From Desulfarculaceae bacterium (GTDB taxonomy: Bacteria > Desulfobacterota > Desulfarculia > Desulfarculales > Desulfarculaceae), in assembly GCA_020444545.1 (NCBI GenBank), contig JAHLKT010000002.1, forward strand, positions 340,870-404,869: a DNA stretch of 64,000 nt, read 5' to 3'. Shown here one piece after another: positions 16,922-25,120 of the stretch. Position 1 is the first letter of the stretch; every line of letters begins with the position of its first letter. The position numbers and the translations under genes are program-made. The notes under the pieces were generated by a model, which saw only the letters and a list, made by a program, of their open reading frames with translations, had not been told where the DNA came from and made no database searches.

Positions 16922-17328
16922 AGCTTCTTATGTTCTATAGTCCCAGCTTCTGGCACCGCACCTTTGCCAAGGTCTTGCCCGACGCGCCGGAGATGGAGCA
17001 GGACCAGGAGGCCATCAACGCAGTGGTGGTGTTCTACCAGGCCGAGGCCGAGGACCAGGGCCGCGAGTCCAAGGTTCTCAATAAGATGCTCAAGAACATT
17101 AAATGGCTGGCCGGCAAGTTCGACAGCAAGCGGGTGGTTCTGCACTCCTTCGGCCACCTCTCGGCCTCCAAGGCCCCGCCCTCGCTGGCCCGGGAGCTGG
17201 CCGGCCAGGCGGCCGAGCGCCTGGCCAACAGCGGTTACGAGGTGAGCCAGACCGCCTTCGGATACCTCAACGAATGGAAGATGCACGTGGCCGGCGAGTC
17301 GCTGGCCAAGGTGTTCAAGGAGATATGA
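16918..17328 (+). CDS. Stand-alone threonyl-tRNA synthetase editing domain
   Basis: The GTG start overlaps the preceding stop. The 136 residues resemble the N-terminal editing domain of archaeal threonyl-tRNA synthetase (PF08915): an N-terminal MKLLMFYSPSFW strand, AVVVFYQAEAED, RVVLHSFGHLSASKAPPSLA and a late QTAFGYLNEWKMHVAG. In archaea this domain removes serine mis-attached to tRNA-Thr and is related to D-aminoacyl-tRNA deacylase. As a free protein it may act in trans. It overlaps both neighbours, so all three genes are likely one transcript. Confidence 0.78.
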   Translation: MKLLMFYSPSFWHRTFAKVLPDAPEMEQDQEAINAVVVFYQAEAEDQGRESKVLNKMLKNIKWLAGKFDSKRVVLHSFGHLSASKAPPSLARELAGQAAERLANSGYEVSQTAFGYLNEWKMHVAGESLAKVFKEI

Positions 17329-17825
17329 TGCCCCCCAGCCGCGAGGACGTTCTGCGTGAGGGCCTGGCTCTGGCCGCCGTGGCCCAGGGCCGCTTGGCCA
17401 TGTTTGCCCAGAAAGCCCGGGTGGAGGGCAAGCCCGAGGCGGAGGCCCTGTTCGAGGCCCTGGCCGCCTCTGCCGGGGTGCAGGCCCGCCGCTTCACCAT
17501 GTTGCTCAGGGGCAAGGTTCACGACACCGAGGCCAACCTGGCCGAGGCGGCCGAGGAGCTGCTGCCCGGCCTGGTGCAGGGCTACGCCGCCTTGGTGGCC
17601 GGGGCCGACGGCGCGGGCGAGGCCTTGGCGGGCAGCGCCCTGGACCAAACCGCCCAGGCGGTGGCCCGCCAGGCCGAGCTGGTCCGCGCCCTCAGTGATG
17701 GCGAGGGCGGGCCTTACCTGGTGTGCCCGGTTTGCGGCTGGCTGGCCCAAGGCGAGGCGCCGGAAAACTGCCCGGTGTGCGGCTGCATCGCGTCCAAGTT
17801 CTCGGCCATGGACCCGGCGGAGTAG
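17328..17825 (+). CDS. Rubrerythrin-like protein with degenerate di-iron site
   Basis: Two adjacent ATGs lie at 17325 and 17328; the second has better spacing from AAGGAG. The 165-residue protein has a four-helix rubrerythrin-like region (1-130) and a C-terminal rubredoxin-like knot (CPVCGWLAQGEAPENCPVCGC, shown in part as CPVCG twice). The ExxH iron-binding motifs of the helical domain are not visible; the expected spot reads AASAGVQARRF. It may therefore carry electrons through the CxxC knot but lack peroxidase chemistry. It ends the thioesterase operon. Confidence 0.72.
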   Translation: MPPSREDVLREGLALAAVAQGRLAMFAQKARVEGKPEAEALFEALAASAGVQARRFTMLLRGKVHDTEANLAEAAEELLPGLVQGYAALVAGADGAGEALAGSALDQTAQAVARQAELVRALSDGEGGPYLVCPVCGWLAQGEAPENCPVCGCIASKFSAMDPAE

Positions 17826-17854
17826 CGGGGCTTTTTTTAGAGCAAGCCGGAAAA

Positions 17855-17880
17855 GACAAGAGGGTTGGGAAGGGAAGAGG
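17855..17880. repeat. Solo arm of the intergenic repeat family, copy B
   Basis: GAGGGTTGGGAAGGGAAGAGG matches in part the G-rich arm of the other elements (core GGTTGGGAA). No clear partner arm was found before 18097. The remaining 17826-18097 gap between convergent genes shows nothing else. Confidence 0.35.
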
Positions 17881-18097
17881 CTAGGGGATTATCCAGATGC
17901 CCTAGTTGTCCGGCCGCGCCCAAACCATGCCCACCATGCCCGCCCCGATCCTGCTAGGTTCCGAGAAAGCCTGATACACGGCACTTGTGGCCGGCCTGTC
18001 TTCCCGCCCGCCAGATGGACCGCATTGATACTACCCAAGTCAACGCCCCAAACAGCCCACCGCATCTTTCCTTACCTGGTTCTTTGCCTTGCGCGAA

Positions 18098-18538
18098 TTA
18101 AGCGGGCTCTTGCGCCATCGCCACCGCCCTTTTGGCCTCGGCCTTGGCGTTGAAGCGCTCCGCGTCGATGATAAAACGCTGGTGCTTCCCCTCTGAGATA
18201 AGCTCCACGCCGTCGTGCCCCCTGAGCGCGAACTCCAGGCGCTTGCCTTCCCGCTTGGTCAGTTCACCTTCGATGGTCACGGTGAGGCCCGGCGGGGTGG
18301 CGGCCACGTGGCTCAGATGCACCCCTATGCCCACGCTCTGCTCGCGGGGCCAGTCCAGGTGCGGGTTGATGGCCCGAATGCAGGCCCACTCGAACAGGCC
18401 CACCATGTAGCCGGTGGCCAGCACCCGGGGCATCTGGCCGAACTCCGGTGACTCGGGCAGCAAACCGGGCACGCAGCGGCTTTCGGGGACTTCGTAACTA
18501 AAGGTGAACTTCAAGCTGGGTTGCAGGGTGTCGCGCAT
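18098..18538 (-). CDS. Thioesterase of the FlK (fluoroacetyl-CoA thioesterase-like) family
   Basis: The 146-residue hotdog protein has the FlK-family pattern: an N-terminal lead into FGQMPRVLATGYMVGLFEWACI, then SVGIGVHLSHVAATPPGLTVT with the conserved H and the ATPPG turn, and a final GVELISEGKHQRFII. Family members hydrolyse small or toxic acyl-CoA esters; many are of unknown substrate. It is transcribed divergently from a LysR regulator with 96 bp between, so that regulator is the likely controller. Confidence 0.85.
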   Translation of the reverse strand: MRDTLQPSLKFTFSYEVPESRCVPGLLPESPEFGQMPRVLATGYMVGLFEWACIRAINPHLDWPREQSVGIGVHLSHVAATPPGLTVTIEGELTKREGKRLEFALRGHDGVELISEGKHQRFIIDAERFNAKAEAKRAVAMAQEPA

Positions 18539-18567
18539 GGCGCTCTCCTTGCTCGGGTTTTACAACC

Positions 18568-18595
18568 TTGACTCTAGGCCGGGCGGCAATATAAG
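18568..18595 (+). promoter_or_regulatory. Sigma-70 promoter of the lysR gene
   Basis: TTGACT and TATAAG are separated by 16 bp in the thioesterase/lysR divergent region. Confidence 0.55.
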
Positions 18596-18634
18596 AAAAA
18601 TGAATAAAACTAATCATGCAAATAAGGAAAGCTA

Positions 18635-19513
18635 ATGGAGGCGCAGCAGCTCGCGGCCTTTCGGCACCTGGCCCGCACTGGCAGCTTCTCCGGCGCGGCC
18701 CGGGCCACCTATCGCACCCAGCCGGCGGTGAGCCAGCAGATAAAGGCCCTGGAAGATGAGCTGGGGTGTCTATTGGTGGAACGGGCGGGCCGCCGCTACG
18801 CGGGCCTGACCCCGGCGGGGGAGCGCCTCTTGGCTTTTTGCCAAAACGCGGCCCAGCAGGAACAGGCCCTGCGCGAGGACCTTGCCGCCCTGGCCGGGCG
18901 GGAGCTGGGACGGGTGCGCCTGGCCGCGCCCCTGACCACCCTGATGCAGCTGATCCCACCGGTGCTCAAGGACTACGCCGCGCGCTATCCCGAGGTGGAG
19001 TTGAGCCTGTGGGACCGGCCCCAGGCCGAGGCGCGGGCTCTGCTCCTGGCCGGGGAGGCGGACCTGGGTCTGGGGCTGTTGTCGGCGGCCAGTGCCGGGC
19101 TGGAGGCGCGGGCCTGGCACCAGGTGCGGCCCATGCTCATGGCCCCCAAGGACCACCCCCTGGCCCGGCGGCGGGGGAAGCTGGCCCCCGGCGACCTGGC
19201 TCCGTACCGCCTGATCCTGCCGCCAACCGGGGCGGCCCCGGCTCACCGCAAGGCATTGGACGAGTTGATCGGGCCTTGCCGGGTTTTGTTGGAGTCGGCC
19301 AACGTGGAGCTGAGCGCGGCGCTGGTGGAGCAGGGCCTGGGCCTGGCTTTCGCATCCGTGGCCCAGCCAAGGGCCACGGCGCGCTGGCCTCGCCTCAAGT
19401 TCCTATCCCTGGAGCACCTGCTGCCCTCGGAGCGCTTGGCCCTGTTCTGGAAGAAGGGCCGCAAGCTGCCCGCCTATCAGCAGGCCTTGGCGGATATGCT
19501 GCTGGCCGGTTAG
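18635..19513 (+). CDS. LysR-family transcriptional regulator
   Basis: The 292-residue protein starts with a LysR winged helix-turn-helix (residues 1-60: FRHLARTGSFSGAARATYRTQPAVSQQIKALEDELG region) and has a periplasmic-binding-protein-like effector domain (about 88-290). It is shorter in the effector domain than some relatives but complete. Regulators of this class usually control the divergent gene, here an FlK-type thioesterase, in response to a small molecule. Its 3' end overlaps the 3' end of the converging histidine kinase gene by four bases. Confidence 0.93.
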   Translation: MEAQQLAAFRHLARTGSFSGAARATYRTQPAVSQQIKALEDELGCLLVERAGRRYAGLTPAGERLLAFCQNAAQQEQALREDLAALAGRELGRVRLAAPLTTLMQLIPPVLKDYAARYPEVELSLWDRPQAEARALLLAGEADLGLGLLSAASAGLEARAWHQVRPMLMAPKDHPLARRRGKLAPGDLAPYRLILPPTGAAPAHRKALDELIGPCRVLLESANVELSAALVEQGLGLAFASVAQPRATARWPRLKFLSLEHLLPSERLALFWKKGRKLPAYQQALADMLLAG

Positions 19514-20661
19514 GACGCGGGCGGGGCGGGCAGCTCCACCTGGCACATGGCGCCGCCCTCGGGGCCCGGGCCCAGGCTCAGGGTGCCCAGGTTGCGCCGC
19601 GCGGCCAGGGCGGCGATGGGCAGTCCCAGGCCGGTGCCCATGGGCTTGGATGAATGGAAGGGGCTGAGCATCTGCTCCATCTCTTCCTGGCTGGGGGCGC
19701 GGCCGGTGTTGTGGATGGCGATCTCCACGAACCCTGGCGTGCGCCCGGCCCGGCTGGAGATGCGCACCCGGGGGTCGTCTTGGTCCACGGCCTCGGCCGC
19801 GTTCTCCAGCAGATAGCGCAGCAAAAGCCCCAGCTCCCCGCAGTCGCCCATGACCTCCTCGTGGGCCGGGTCCAGGGCCAGGCTCAGCTCCACACCCTCC
19901 AGCAAGCCCCGCGCGGCCACCCATTCCCGCGCTTGTTCCACCAGACCGGCCAGCTCGCAGCGCTGGGCCGAGGGCTCCTGTTGGAACAGGCCGGTGTACA
20001 CCGCGATGTCGCCCACCATGCGCTCCAGGCGCTGGTTCTCCTTGAGCACCATTTCATAGGAGCGGCTGGCCGGGCTGTCTGGGTCGGTCTGCTTTTGCAG
20101 GCGGCGGATGTTGCCCCCGATCACGGTGATGGGGTTGCGCACCTGATGGGCGATGCCCTCGATCATGGAACGGTCGCAGCGCGAGGTCATGGTGATGAAG
20201 GAGTCCGTGGCCACCAGCACGCAGAAGTCCAGCATGCGGTCGATCACCGTGGCCACCGGCTCCTGCTGGGCCAGGGGCACCGCCTGCTGGATCACCCCGT
20301 GGCAATACTCCCGCGCCACGGCATAGCCCATGTTCACGAAGCGCTGATCCAGGCTGAGCTGCACGTGGCGCACTCCGCTGTTCCATAGGTAGGTGAGGAA
20401 GCCCTGGCCGAAGTCGGCCTCGAACAGGGAGCGGAACCACTGGGCCAGGATCTTTTCGAGTTGGGCCAGGTTGTTGTTCTGCTCCAGGATCAGGCGGGTG
20501 CGCTCGATCTCCAGGAAGTAGGCGCAGAAATGGCGGCCGAAATCTTCGCCGTGCGCCTGGAAAGCCTTGGCATGCGGGGCCAGCAGCGCCAAGTTCTCCG
20601 CGTCTAGGCCCAACTGCTCCATGAAAAATTGCAAACGGTCAAAGGGAATGGGTTCGTTCAT
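19510..20661 (-). CDS. Globin-coupled sensor histidine kinase
   Basis: The 383-residue soluble protein has an N-terminal protoglobin-type sensor domain (about 10-150). The candidate proximal haem ligand is H99 in SGVRHVQLSLDQRF, followed by the family's VNMGYAVAREY. The transmitter carries the phosphorylated H172 in IAHQVRNPI, an N-box NAAEAV, and GTGLGLPIA; the usual DxGxG of the G1 box reads HNTG. There is no membrane segment. Related soluble kinases sense O2 or redox through haem. No response regulator gene is adjacent. Confidence 0.83.
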   Translation of the reverse strand: MNEPIPFDRLQFFMEQLGLDAENLALLAPHAKAFQAHGEDFGRHFCAYFLEIERTRLILEQNNNLAQLEKILAQWFRSLFEADFGQGFLTYLWNSGVRHVQLSLDQRFVNMGYAVAREYCHGVIQQAVPLAQQEPVATVIDRMLDFCVLVATDSFITMTSRCDRSMIEGIAHQVRNPITVIGGNIRRLQKQTDPDSPASRSYEMVLKENQRLERMVGDIAVYTGLFQQEPSAQRCELAGLVEQAREWVAARGLLEGVELSLALDPAHEEVMGDCGELGLLLRYLLENAAEAVDQDDPRVRISSRAGRTPGFVEIAIHNTGRAPSQEEMEQMLSPFHSSKPMGTGLGLPIAALAARRNLGTLSLGPGPEGGAMCQVELPAPPAS

Positions 20662-20760
20662 GAGCGGGAGTTCCTCGCAAGGGGAAGGCCATGCCCGGGC
20701 CGCTCCGGGTTGGCGAAAACATAAGCACCCCTCAAAGATGGCGCAAGGCGGGGCTGCAAT

Positions 20761-20790
20761 TTGTTCCGGGCCCGCCGCATGCCTTACAAT
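20761..20790 (+). promoter_or_regulatory. Sigma-70 promoter of gene 20837
   Basis: TTGTTC and TACAAT are separated by 18 bp, 46 bp before the start codon at 20837. Confidence 0.4.
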
Positions 20791-20836
20791 TTAAACATAG
20801 CACGACAACAATACTCTCAGCCGGAGCGCGGGAAAG

Positions 20837-21259
20837 ATGGAAGACAAACGCAACCTTCATCTGAAGGTCCAGGAACTGAGCGACTGCTTTGCCACCACCG
20901 ATTACTTGGGGGAGATGTCCAAGCTGGTCTCGGACCAGGACAGCGACGAGGCGGCCCTCAAGTGGCTGGCCCTGGCCGCCCTGCACGCCGTCAACGCCGG
21001 GGCCAAGAAGATTAGCCTGATGCAGCACGACGACGGCACGGTGACCGTGCAGGCCAAGTACCGCTCCAGCGGCCTGCCTTCCCCGGGCGGCGAGATCGGG
21101 GCCAAGGTGCTGGCCGCGGTGCGCGAGATCGTCCACGCCGAGGGCGACAAGGCCAAGGCGCTTCTGGCCCTTGGCATCCGCAACGACAGTCTCGATGTGA
21201 AAGTGAAGCTTGAAAAGGAAAAGGGCGGCGAGCTCCTTACCCTCAAGTTCCCGGAGTAG
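20837..21259 (+). CDS. Conserved hypothetical protein
   Basis: The family of this 140-residue soluble protein was not recognised. It has an N-terminal helix, an Asp/Glu-rich stretch (DQDSDEAALKWLALAALHAVNAGAKK), a central KISLMQHDDGTVTV strand and a Lys-rich end. No signal peptide, membrane segment or cysteine pair is present beyond one Cys. Codon use is like its neighbours. It is the first gene of a unit with a chagasin-like inhibitor and a small molybdoenzyme (spacing 4 bp, then an overlap). Confidence 0.7.
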   Translation: MEDKRNLHLKVQELSDCFATTDYLGEMSKLVSDQDSDEAALKWLALAALHAVNAGAKKISLMQHDDGTVTVQAKYRSSGLPSPGGEIGAKVLAAVREIVHAEGDKAKALLALGIRNDSLDVKVKLEKEKGGELLTLKFPE

Positions 21260-21263
21260 GGCC

Positions 21264-21653
21264 ATGCGCGTCCTGACCGCTTGCTTGCTGGCTTTGGCCG
21301 TGGCCTTGGCCTTGGGCGGGGCCGCCTCGGCCAAGCCGCCGGCCCAGGCCCTGGTGCTGGAGACGGGCCAGGTGTTCAAGGTATCCCTGGCCGCCAACCA
21401 CACCACCGGCTATCAGTGGGTGCTGGCCGCCTTGCCTCCGGCCAAGGTGATCAAGCTGGTGAGCAAGGATTACGTGCCTTCCGGGGCCAAGAGCCCGGAC
21501 GGCAAGCCCCTGGCCGGAGCGGGCGGGCGCGAGGTTTGGGTGTTCCAGGCCATGGGGCCGGGCAATGCCCTGATCAGCCTGCACTACGTGCGGCCCTGGG
21601 AAAAGGATAAGCCCCCGGCCAAGAGCCGCTCCCTGGAGGTGCAAGTGCGATGA
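21264..21653 (+). CDS. Chagasin-type cysteine protease inhibitor (I42 family), exported
   Basis: The ATG at 21264 begins a clear signal peptide (residues 1-22, ending ASA). The mature domain has the three inhibitory loops of the I42/chagasin family: NHTTGYQW (NPTTG loop), GAGGREVW (GxxG loop) and RPWEK (RPW loop). Such proteins block papain-like cysteine proteases, here presumably in the periplasm. The upstream in-frame stretch is ignored because it overlaps the previous gene and hides the signal peptide. The stop overlaps the next ATG. Confidence 0.87.
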   Translation: MRVLTACLLALAVALALGGAASAKPPAQALVLETGQVFKVSLAANHTTGYQWVLAALPPAKVIKLVSKDYVPSGAKSPDGKPLAGAGGREVWVFQAMGPGNALISLHYVRPWEKDKPPAKSRSLEVQVR

Positions 21654-22240
21654 GCGTTTTGACTCGACTGGGTATGCCCCGCTTTTCCGCGGGCGGCATC
21701 CCCAGCACCAGCGACGCGGACTGGCGGCTCACGGTGGACGGCCTGGCCGGTGGCCCGCGCGAATTTGGCCTGGCCGATCTGAAGGCCCTTCCCCAGAGCG
21801 AGGTCAACGCCCGGCTCACCTCGGTGTCCGGCTTCAGCGTGCGGGCCCTGTGGCAGGGCGTGCTGTGGCGCGACTTTCTGGCCGGGCTGGAGCCGAAAGA
21901 CGGCAGCAACCACGCCACCTTTGCCAGCAGCGGCGGAGGCTACACCACCACGGTGAGCCTGGCCGACCTGGACCACCCCCGGGTAATGCTGGTCACCGCC
22001 GTGGAGGGTGAGCCCCTGGAGCGCGATTACGGCGGGCCCTTGCGCATGTTCATCCCCCAGCTCTGGGGCTACAAGAGCGCCAAGTGGCTCACCGGCATCA
22101 CCTTCGGCGACCGGATGCTGGGCGGCTATTGGGAGGACCGGGGCTATCCCCGCGAGGCGGAGATCCAGCCCGGCACCACCCTGGATATCAACACGCGACA
22201 GAGGCGGGCGATCCAGGGCGGCGAGGTCACGGAGTTTTAA
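21650..22240 (+). CDS. Molybdopterin-binding oxidoreductase (sulfite oxidase-like fold)
   Basis: The 196-residue protein is a minimal oxidoreductase molybdopterin-binding domain of the sulfite oxidase/MsrP superfamily: WRLTVDGLAGGPREFGLADLKALP opening, SVSGFSVRALWQGVLWRDFL, and the late PLRMFIPQLWGYKSAKWLTGI. In this fold a Cys ligates molybdenum; at the expected place the sequence reads SVSGFS, with no Cys, so redox activity is doubtful. No signal peptide is visible. ATGA overlap couples it to the inhibitor gene. Confidence 0.78.
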   Translation: MSVLTRLGMPRFSAGGIPSTSDADWRLTVDGLAGGPREFGLADLKALPQSEVNARLTSVSGFSVRALWQGVLWRDFLAGLEPKDGSNHATFASSGGGYTTTVSLADLDHPRVMLVTAVEGEPLERDYGGPLRMFIPQLWGYKSAKWLTGITFGDRMLGGYWEDRGYPREAEIQPGTTLDINTRQRRAIQGGEVTEF

Positions 22241-22247
22241 AAGGCCG

Positions 22248-22366
22248 GCGCATCCAGAGGCCCGTATGCTGCGTTGCCGGCTGCGCTCCAGCCTCGACGT
22301 AGCTAAAGGCTACGCCTCCGGCTAAAGCTTGCCGGACGCCTTGCCTACGAACCTCTGGCCGCGCCG
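22248..22366. repeat. REP-like imperfect palindrome
   Basis: The ends GGCGC..CCAGAGG..CGTA.GC are mirrored at the right end (CGAACCTCTGG..GCGCC). A nested CGTAGC-TAAAG-GCTACG hairpin occupies the centre. The element is non-coding. Confidence 0.55.
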
Positions 22367-22397
22367 GGCGCAGTCTGTCATACGAAGAAAAACAAGC

Positions 22398-22429
22398 GCG
22401 GCTCGGGAGCGATCCCGGGCCGCTTTTTT
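22398..22429 (+). terminator. Intrinsic terminator
   Basis: An 11-bp stem GCGGCTCGGGA / TCCCGGGCCGC with a GCGA loop is followed by TTTTTT. It probably ends the 20837-22240 transcript. Confidence 0.8.
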
Positions 22430-22449
22430 GTGGGCGGTGAACATTTGGA

Positions 22450-22480
22450 AAGCAGGAAGAGGGTAGGGAAGGGAAAGATG
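22450..22480. repeat. Solo arm of the intergenic repeat family, copy C
   Basis: GGAAGAGGGTAGGGAAGGGA resembles the purine arm of copy B. No partner arm was found. Confidence 0.3.
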
Positions 22481-22522
22481 ACGGCGAGTAGGTTGCTTTC
22501 CTGTGTTCATAGAAAACGGTTT

Positions 22523-22671
22523 GTCAATGCGAGCGCAGCGAAGCAATCTCTGCTTGGAGCAGGCGGTGCGGGGTTGGTTGAGAAGTTGTACTTAGCACGC
22601 GTCGCCCGCGCAGGGCGGGAGCGAGGGCCTTTTGCATTACCCGCCTGGGGGCCGTCGCGCTTCGCGATGAC
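22523..22671. repeat. 149-bp element with inverted ends (GTCA..GCGA type)
   Basis: The left end GTCAATGCGAGCGCAGCG and the right end CGCGCTTCGCGATGAC are imperfect inverted repeats. The interior is non-coding. The left 30 bp recur almost exactly, inverted, at 33503-33532. Repeats of this kind are common in many bacterial genomes and behave like non-autonomous elements. Confidence 0.6.
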
Positions 22672-22797
22672 TGCCTATTACTGGATTGGGGGCCATCGAA
22701 AGGTCGGGCAATCGCGGGGCGGCGCAAAAGAAGAGGGCGGGGGCAAGCCCCGCCCTCGGGCGTTCGGTTTGGCGGCCCGGAGGCCGCGATCGGAAGC

Positions 22798-23139
22798 CTA
22801 GCCCTGGGCGGTGTAGCGGTTGGGGTCGGCGAAAACGTCGATGACCAGGCTGTCCTCGAAGACGTTGGCCGCGTGCTCCACCCCGTCGCCGATGAAGTAG
22901 GAGTCGCCGGGTTGGTAGGTCTTGGTCTCGCCGCCGATGGTCAGCTCGACTTTGCCCGAGACCACGATGCCCCACTGGGCGCCGTGGCTGTGCGGGGGCA
23001 CCGAGGCTTCGGCGGGCAGCTCGAAGAACACCACCTGTCCGGTGGGCGCGGCCATGAGGTGGGCGGTCATCCCGGCCATGGGTAGGTCGGCCTTGGGCAG
23101 GGATTTGATGAACTCGGGGTACGGCGCGAAACTGCTCAT
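22798..23139 (-). CDS. Cupin-domain protein
   Basis: The start at 23139 overlaps the stop of the upstream small gene (ATGA). The 113-residue single cupin has motif 1 PPHSHGAQWGIVVSGKVEL and motif 2 YQPGDSYFIGDGVEHAANV, giving two His in the first and one in the second for metal binding. Function is unknown; similar proteins act as sugar- or small-molecule-binding accessory factors. Coupling to the Cys-rich gene suggests joint action. Confidence 0.82.
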   Translation of the reverse strand: MSSFAPYPEFIKSLPKADLPMAGMTAHLMAAPTGQVVFFELPAEASVPPHSHGAQWGIVVSGKVELTIGGETKTYQPGDSYFIGDGVEHAANVFEDSLVIDVFADPNRYTAQG

Positions 23140-23339
23140 GATTGGGCCCTCCGTATTTCTCGCTGCTTTTCCTTGTAATTGTAGTGAACCACGCATTGCT
23201 CGCGGAATTTGCAGTAGATGTCCGGGTCCGAGCAATGGGGGTCGGTTTCCAGGCACTCGGCGCAATAGCCGTGGCTATACTTTTGGCACAGGGCGACCGA
23301 GGGTCGGTCGGGATGGTTGCGGCAGTATTCTCCAGCCAT
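23136..23339 (-). CDS. Small Cys-rich protein, B-box-like
   Basis: The 67-residue protein has eight Cys and several His in a zinc-finger-like order: YCRNHPDRPSVALCQ, GYCAEC, then CSDPDIYCKFREQC. The CxNH...C...CxxC layout resembles B-box zinc fingers. No function is recognised. It is transcribed divergently from the UDP-glucuronate decarboxylase gene and overlaps the cupin gene. Confidence 0.72.
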   Translation of the reverse strand: MAGEYCRNHPDRPSVALCQKYSHGYCAECLETDPHCSDPDIYCKFREQCVVHYNYKEKQREIRRAQS

Positions 23340-23414
23340 GAGGTTCCTCGCGCAGGTGGTTGAATAGTCAGATGTTTAACACGGACCTTCCCCCCCGGCA
23401 AGACCCCCCCGGCC

Positions 23415-23443
23415 TTGACCTGGTACCGAGCTTGGAACATAAT
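23415..23443 (+). promoter_or_regulatory. Sigma-70 promoter of the UXS gene
   Basis: TTGACC and CATAAT are separated by 17 bp, 60 bp before the start codon. Confidence 0.6.
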
Positions 23444-23502
23444 GCCGCCAGTAGCGGCCACTTGAAACCAAACCACCCGGCCGAGCGCGAGGAGGAGGCG
23501 AT

Positions 23503-24441
<939 letters not shown>

Positions 24442-24447
24442 GCCGTC

Positions 24448-24882
24448 TTGGGGCGGCGATATCCCAGCCTGCCCGTGGTAGGGGTGGGCGGCGTGGTGCT
24501 CTGTGGCGAAGAGGTGCTGGTGGTCCAGCGGGGGGCCGAGCCCTCCAAGGGCCTGTGGTCCATCCCCGGCGGCGCGGTGGAGGTGGGCGAGAGCCTGGCC
24601 GAGGCCTGCGCCCGGGAGGTGGCCGAGGAGACCGGCCTGGCGGTGAGCGTGGGGCCCATGGTGGAGATCATCGAGCGCATCCTGCGCGACCCCGAGGGCC
24701 GAGTGGAGTATCACTACGTTTTGATTGATTTTGTCTGCTCCAGCCCCCGGCTGGAGCCCCGGGCGGGAGACGACGCGGCGGATGCCCGCTGGGCCACCCT
24801 GGAGAGCCTGGAGGGGCTGGGCCTGACCCCGGACACCCGGCGAGTGATCCTGAAGGCGGCCCGGATGGCCAACAGCGGGTAA
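24448..24882 (+). CDS. Nudix hydrolase
   Basis: The start is a TTG at 24448. The 144-residue protein has a full Nudix box, GGAVEVGESLAEACAREVAEETG in sequence order (given here by its key residues G-x5-E-x7-REUxEExG). The early GVVLCGEEVLVVQRG strand and overall length fit the ADP-ribose/NTP pyrophosphatase group. It lies 6 bp after the UXS gene and could act on a nucleotide sugar, but the substrate cannot be read from sequence. Confidence 0.9.
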   Translation: MGRRYPSLPVVGVGGVVLCGEEVLVVQRGAEPSKGLWSIPGGAVEVGESLAEACAREVAEETGLAVSVGPMVEIIERILRDPEGRVEYHYVLIDFVCSSPRLEPRAGDDAADARWATLESLEGLGLTPDTRRVILKAARMANSG

Positions 24883-24911
24883 ATTCTCCCCGATTTCCTC
24901 GGGATGTTTTG

Positions 24912-24941
24912 TTGACAGCCCCCCGGCTTAGCTGCTATTTT
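24912..24941 (+). promoter_or_regulatory. Sigma-70 promoter of the qrc operon
   Basis: TTGACA and TATTTT are separated by 18 bp, giving a leader of about 170 nt before qrcA. Confidence 0.6.
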
Positions 24942-25120
24942 GCTCCAGTCCTCGGCGGACTTTTGTTTTGGCGGGATTTGTGCCTAAAAGGACAATGACC
25001 CGCCGGGGGCGCCAGGAGGGTTGTTGATTACCAATCAGTTGGGCCACCGGGGGCGACAAGCGCCCGCGGCCGGGCCGTAGGCTTGTTTGAGGCTATAGCA
25101 AATAGCAGAGGCAAGGTTCT

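Larger units (their letters stand above)
22241..22797. other. Non-coding gap with two repeat types and a terminator
   Basis: No gene is supported. The region holds a REP-like palindrome, an intrinsic terminator, a solo arm of the intergenic repeat family and a 149-bp element with inverted ends, all listed separately. Confidence 0.7.

Noticed and set aside
24969-24984. A GG-N10-GC match (TGGCGG...TGCC) before qrcA
   Set aside because: Only about 7 of 11 sigma-54 consensus bases match, and a better sigma-70 promoter lies at 24912-24941.
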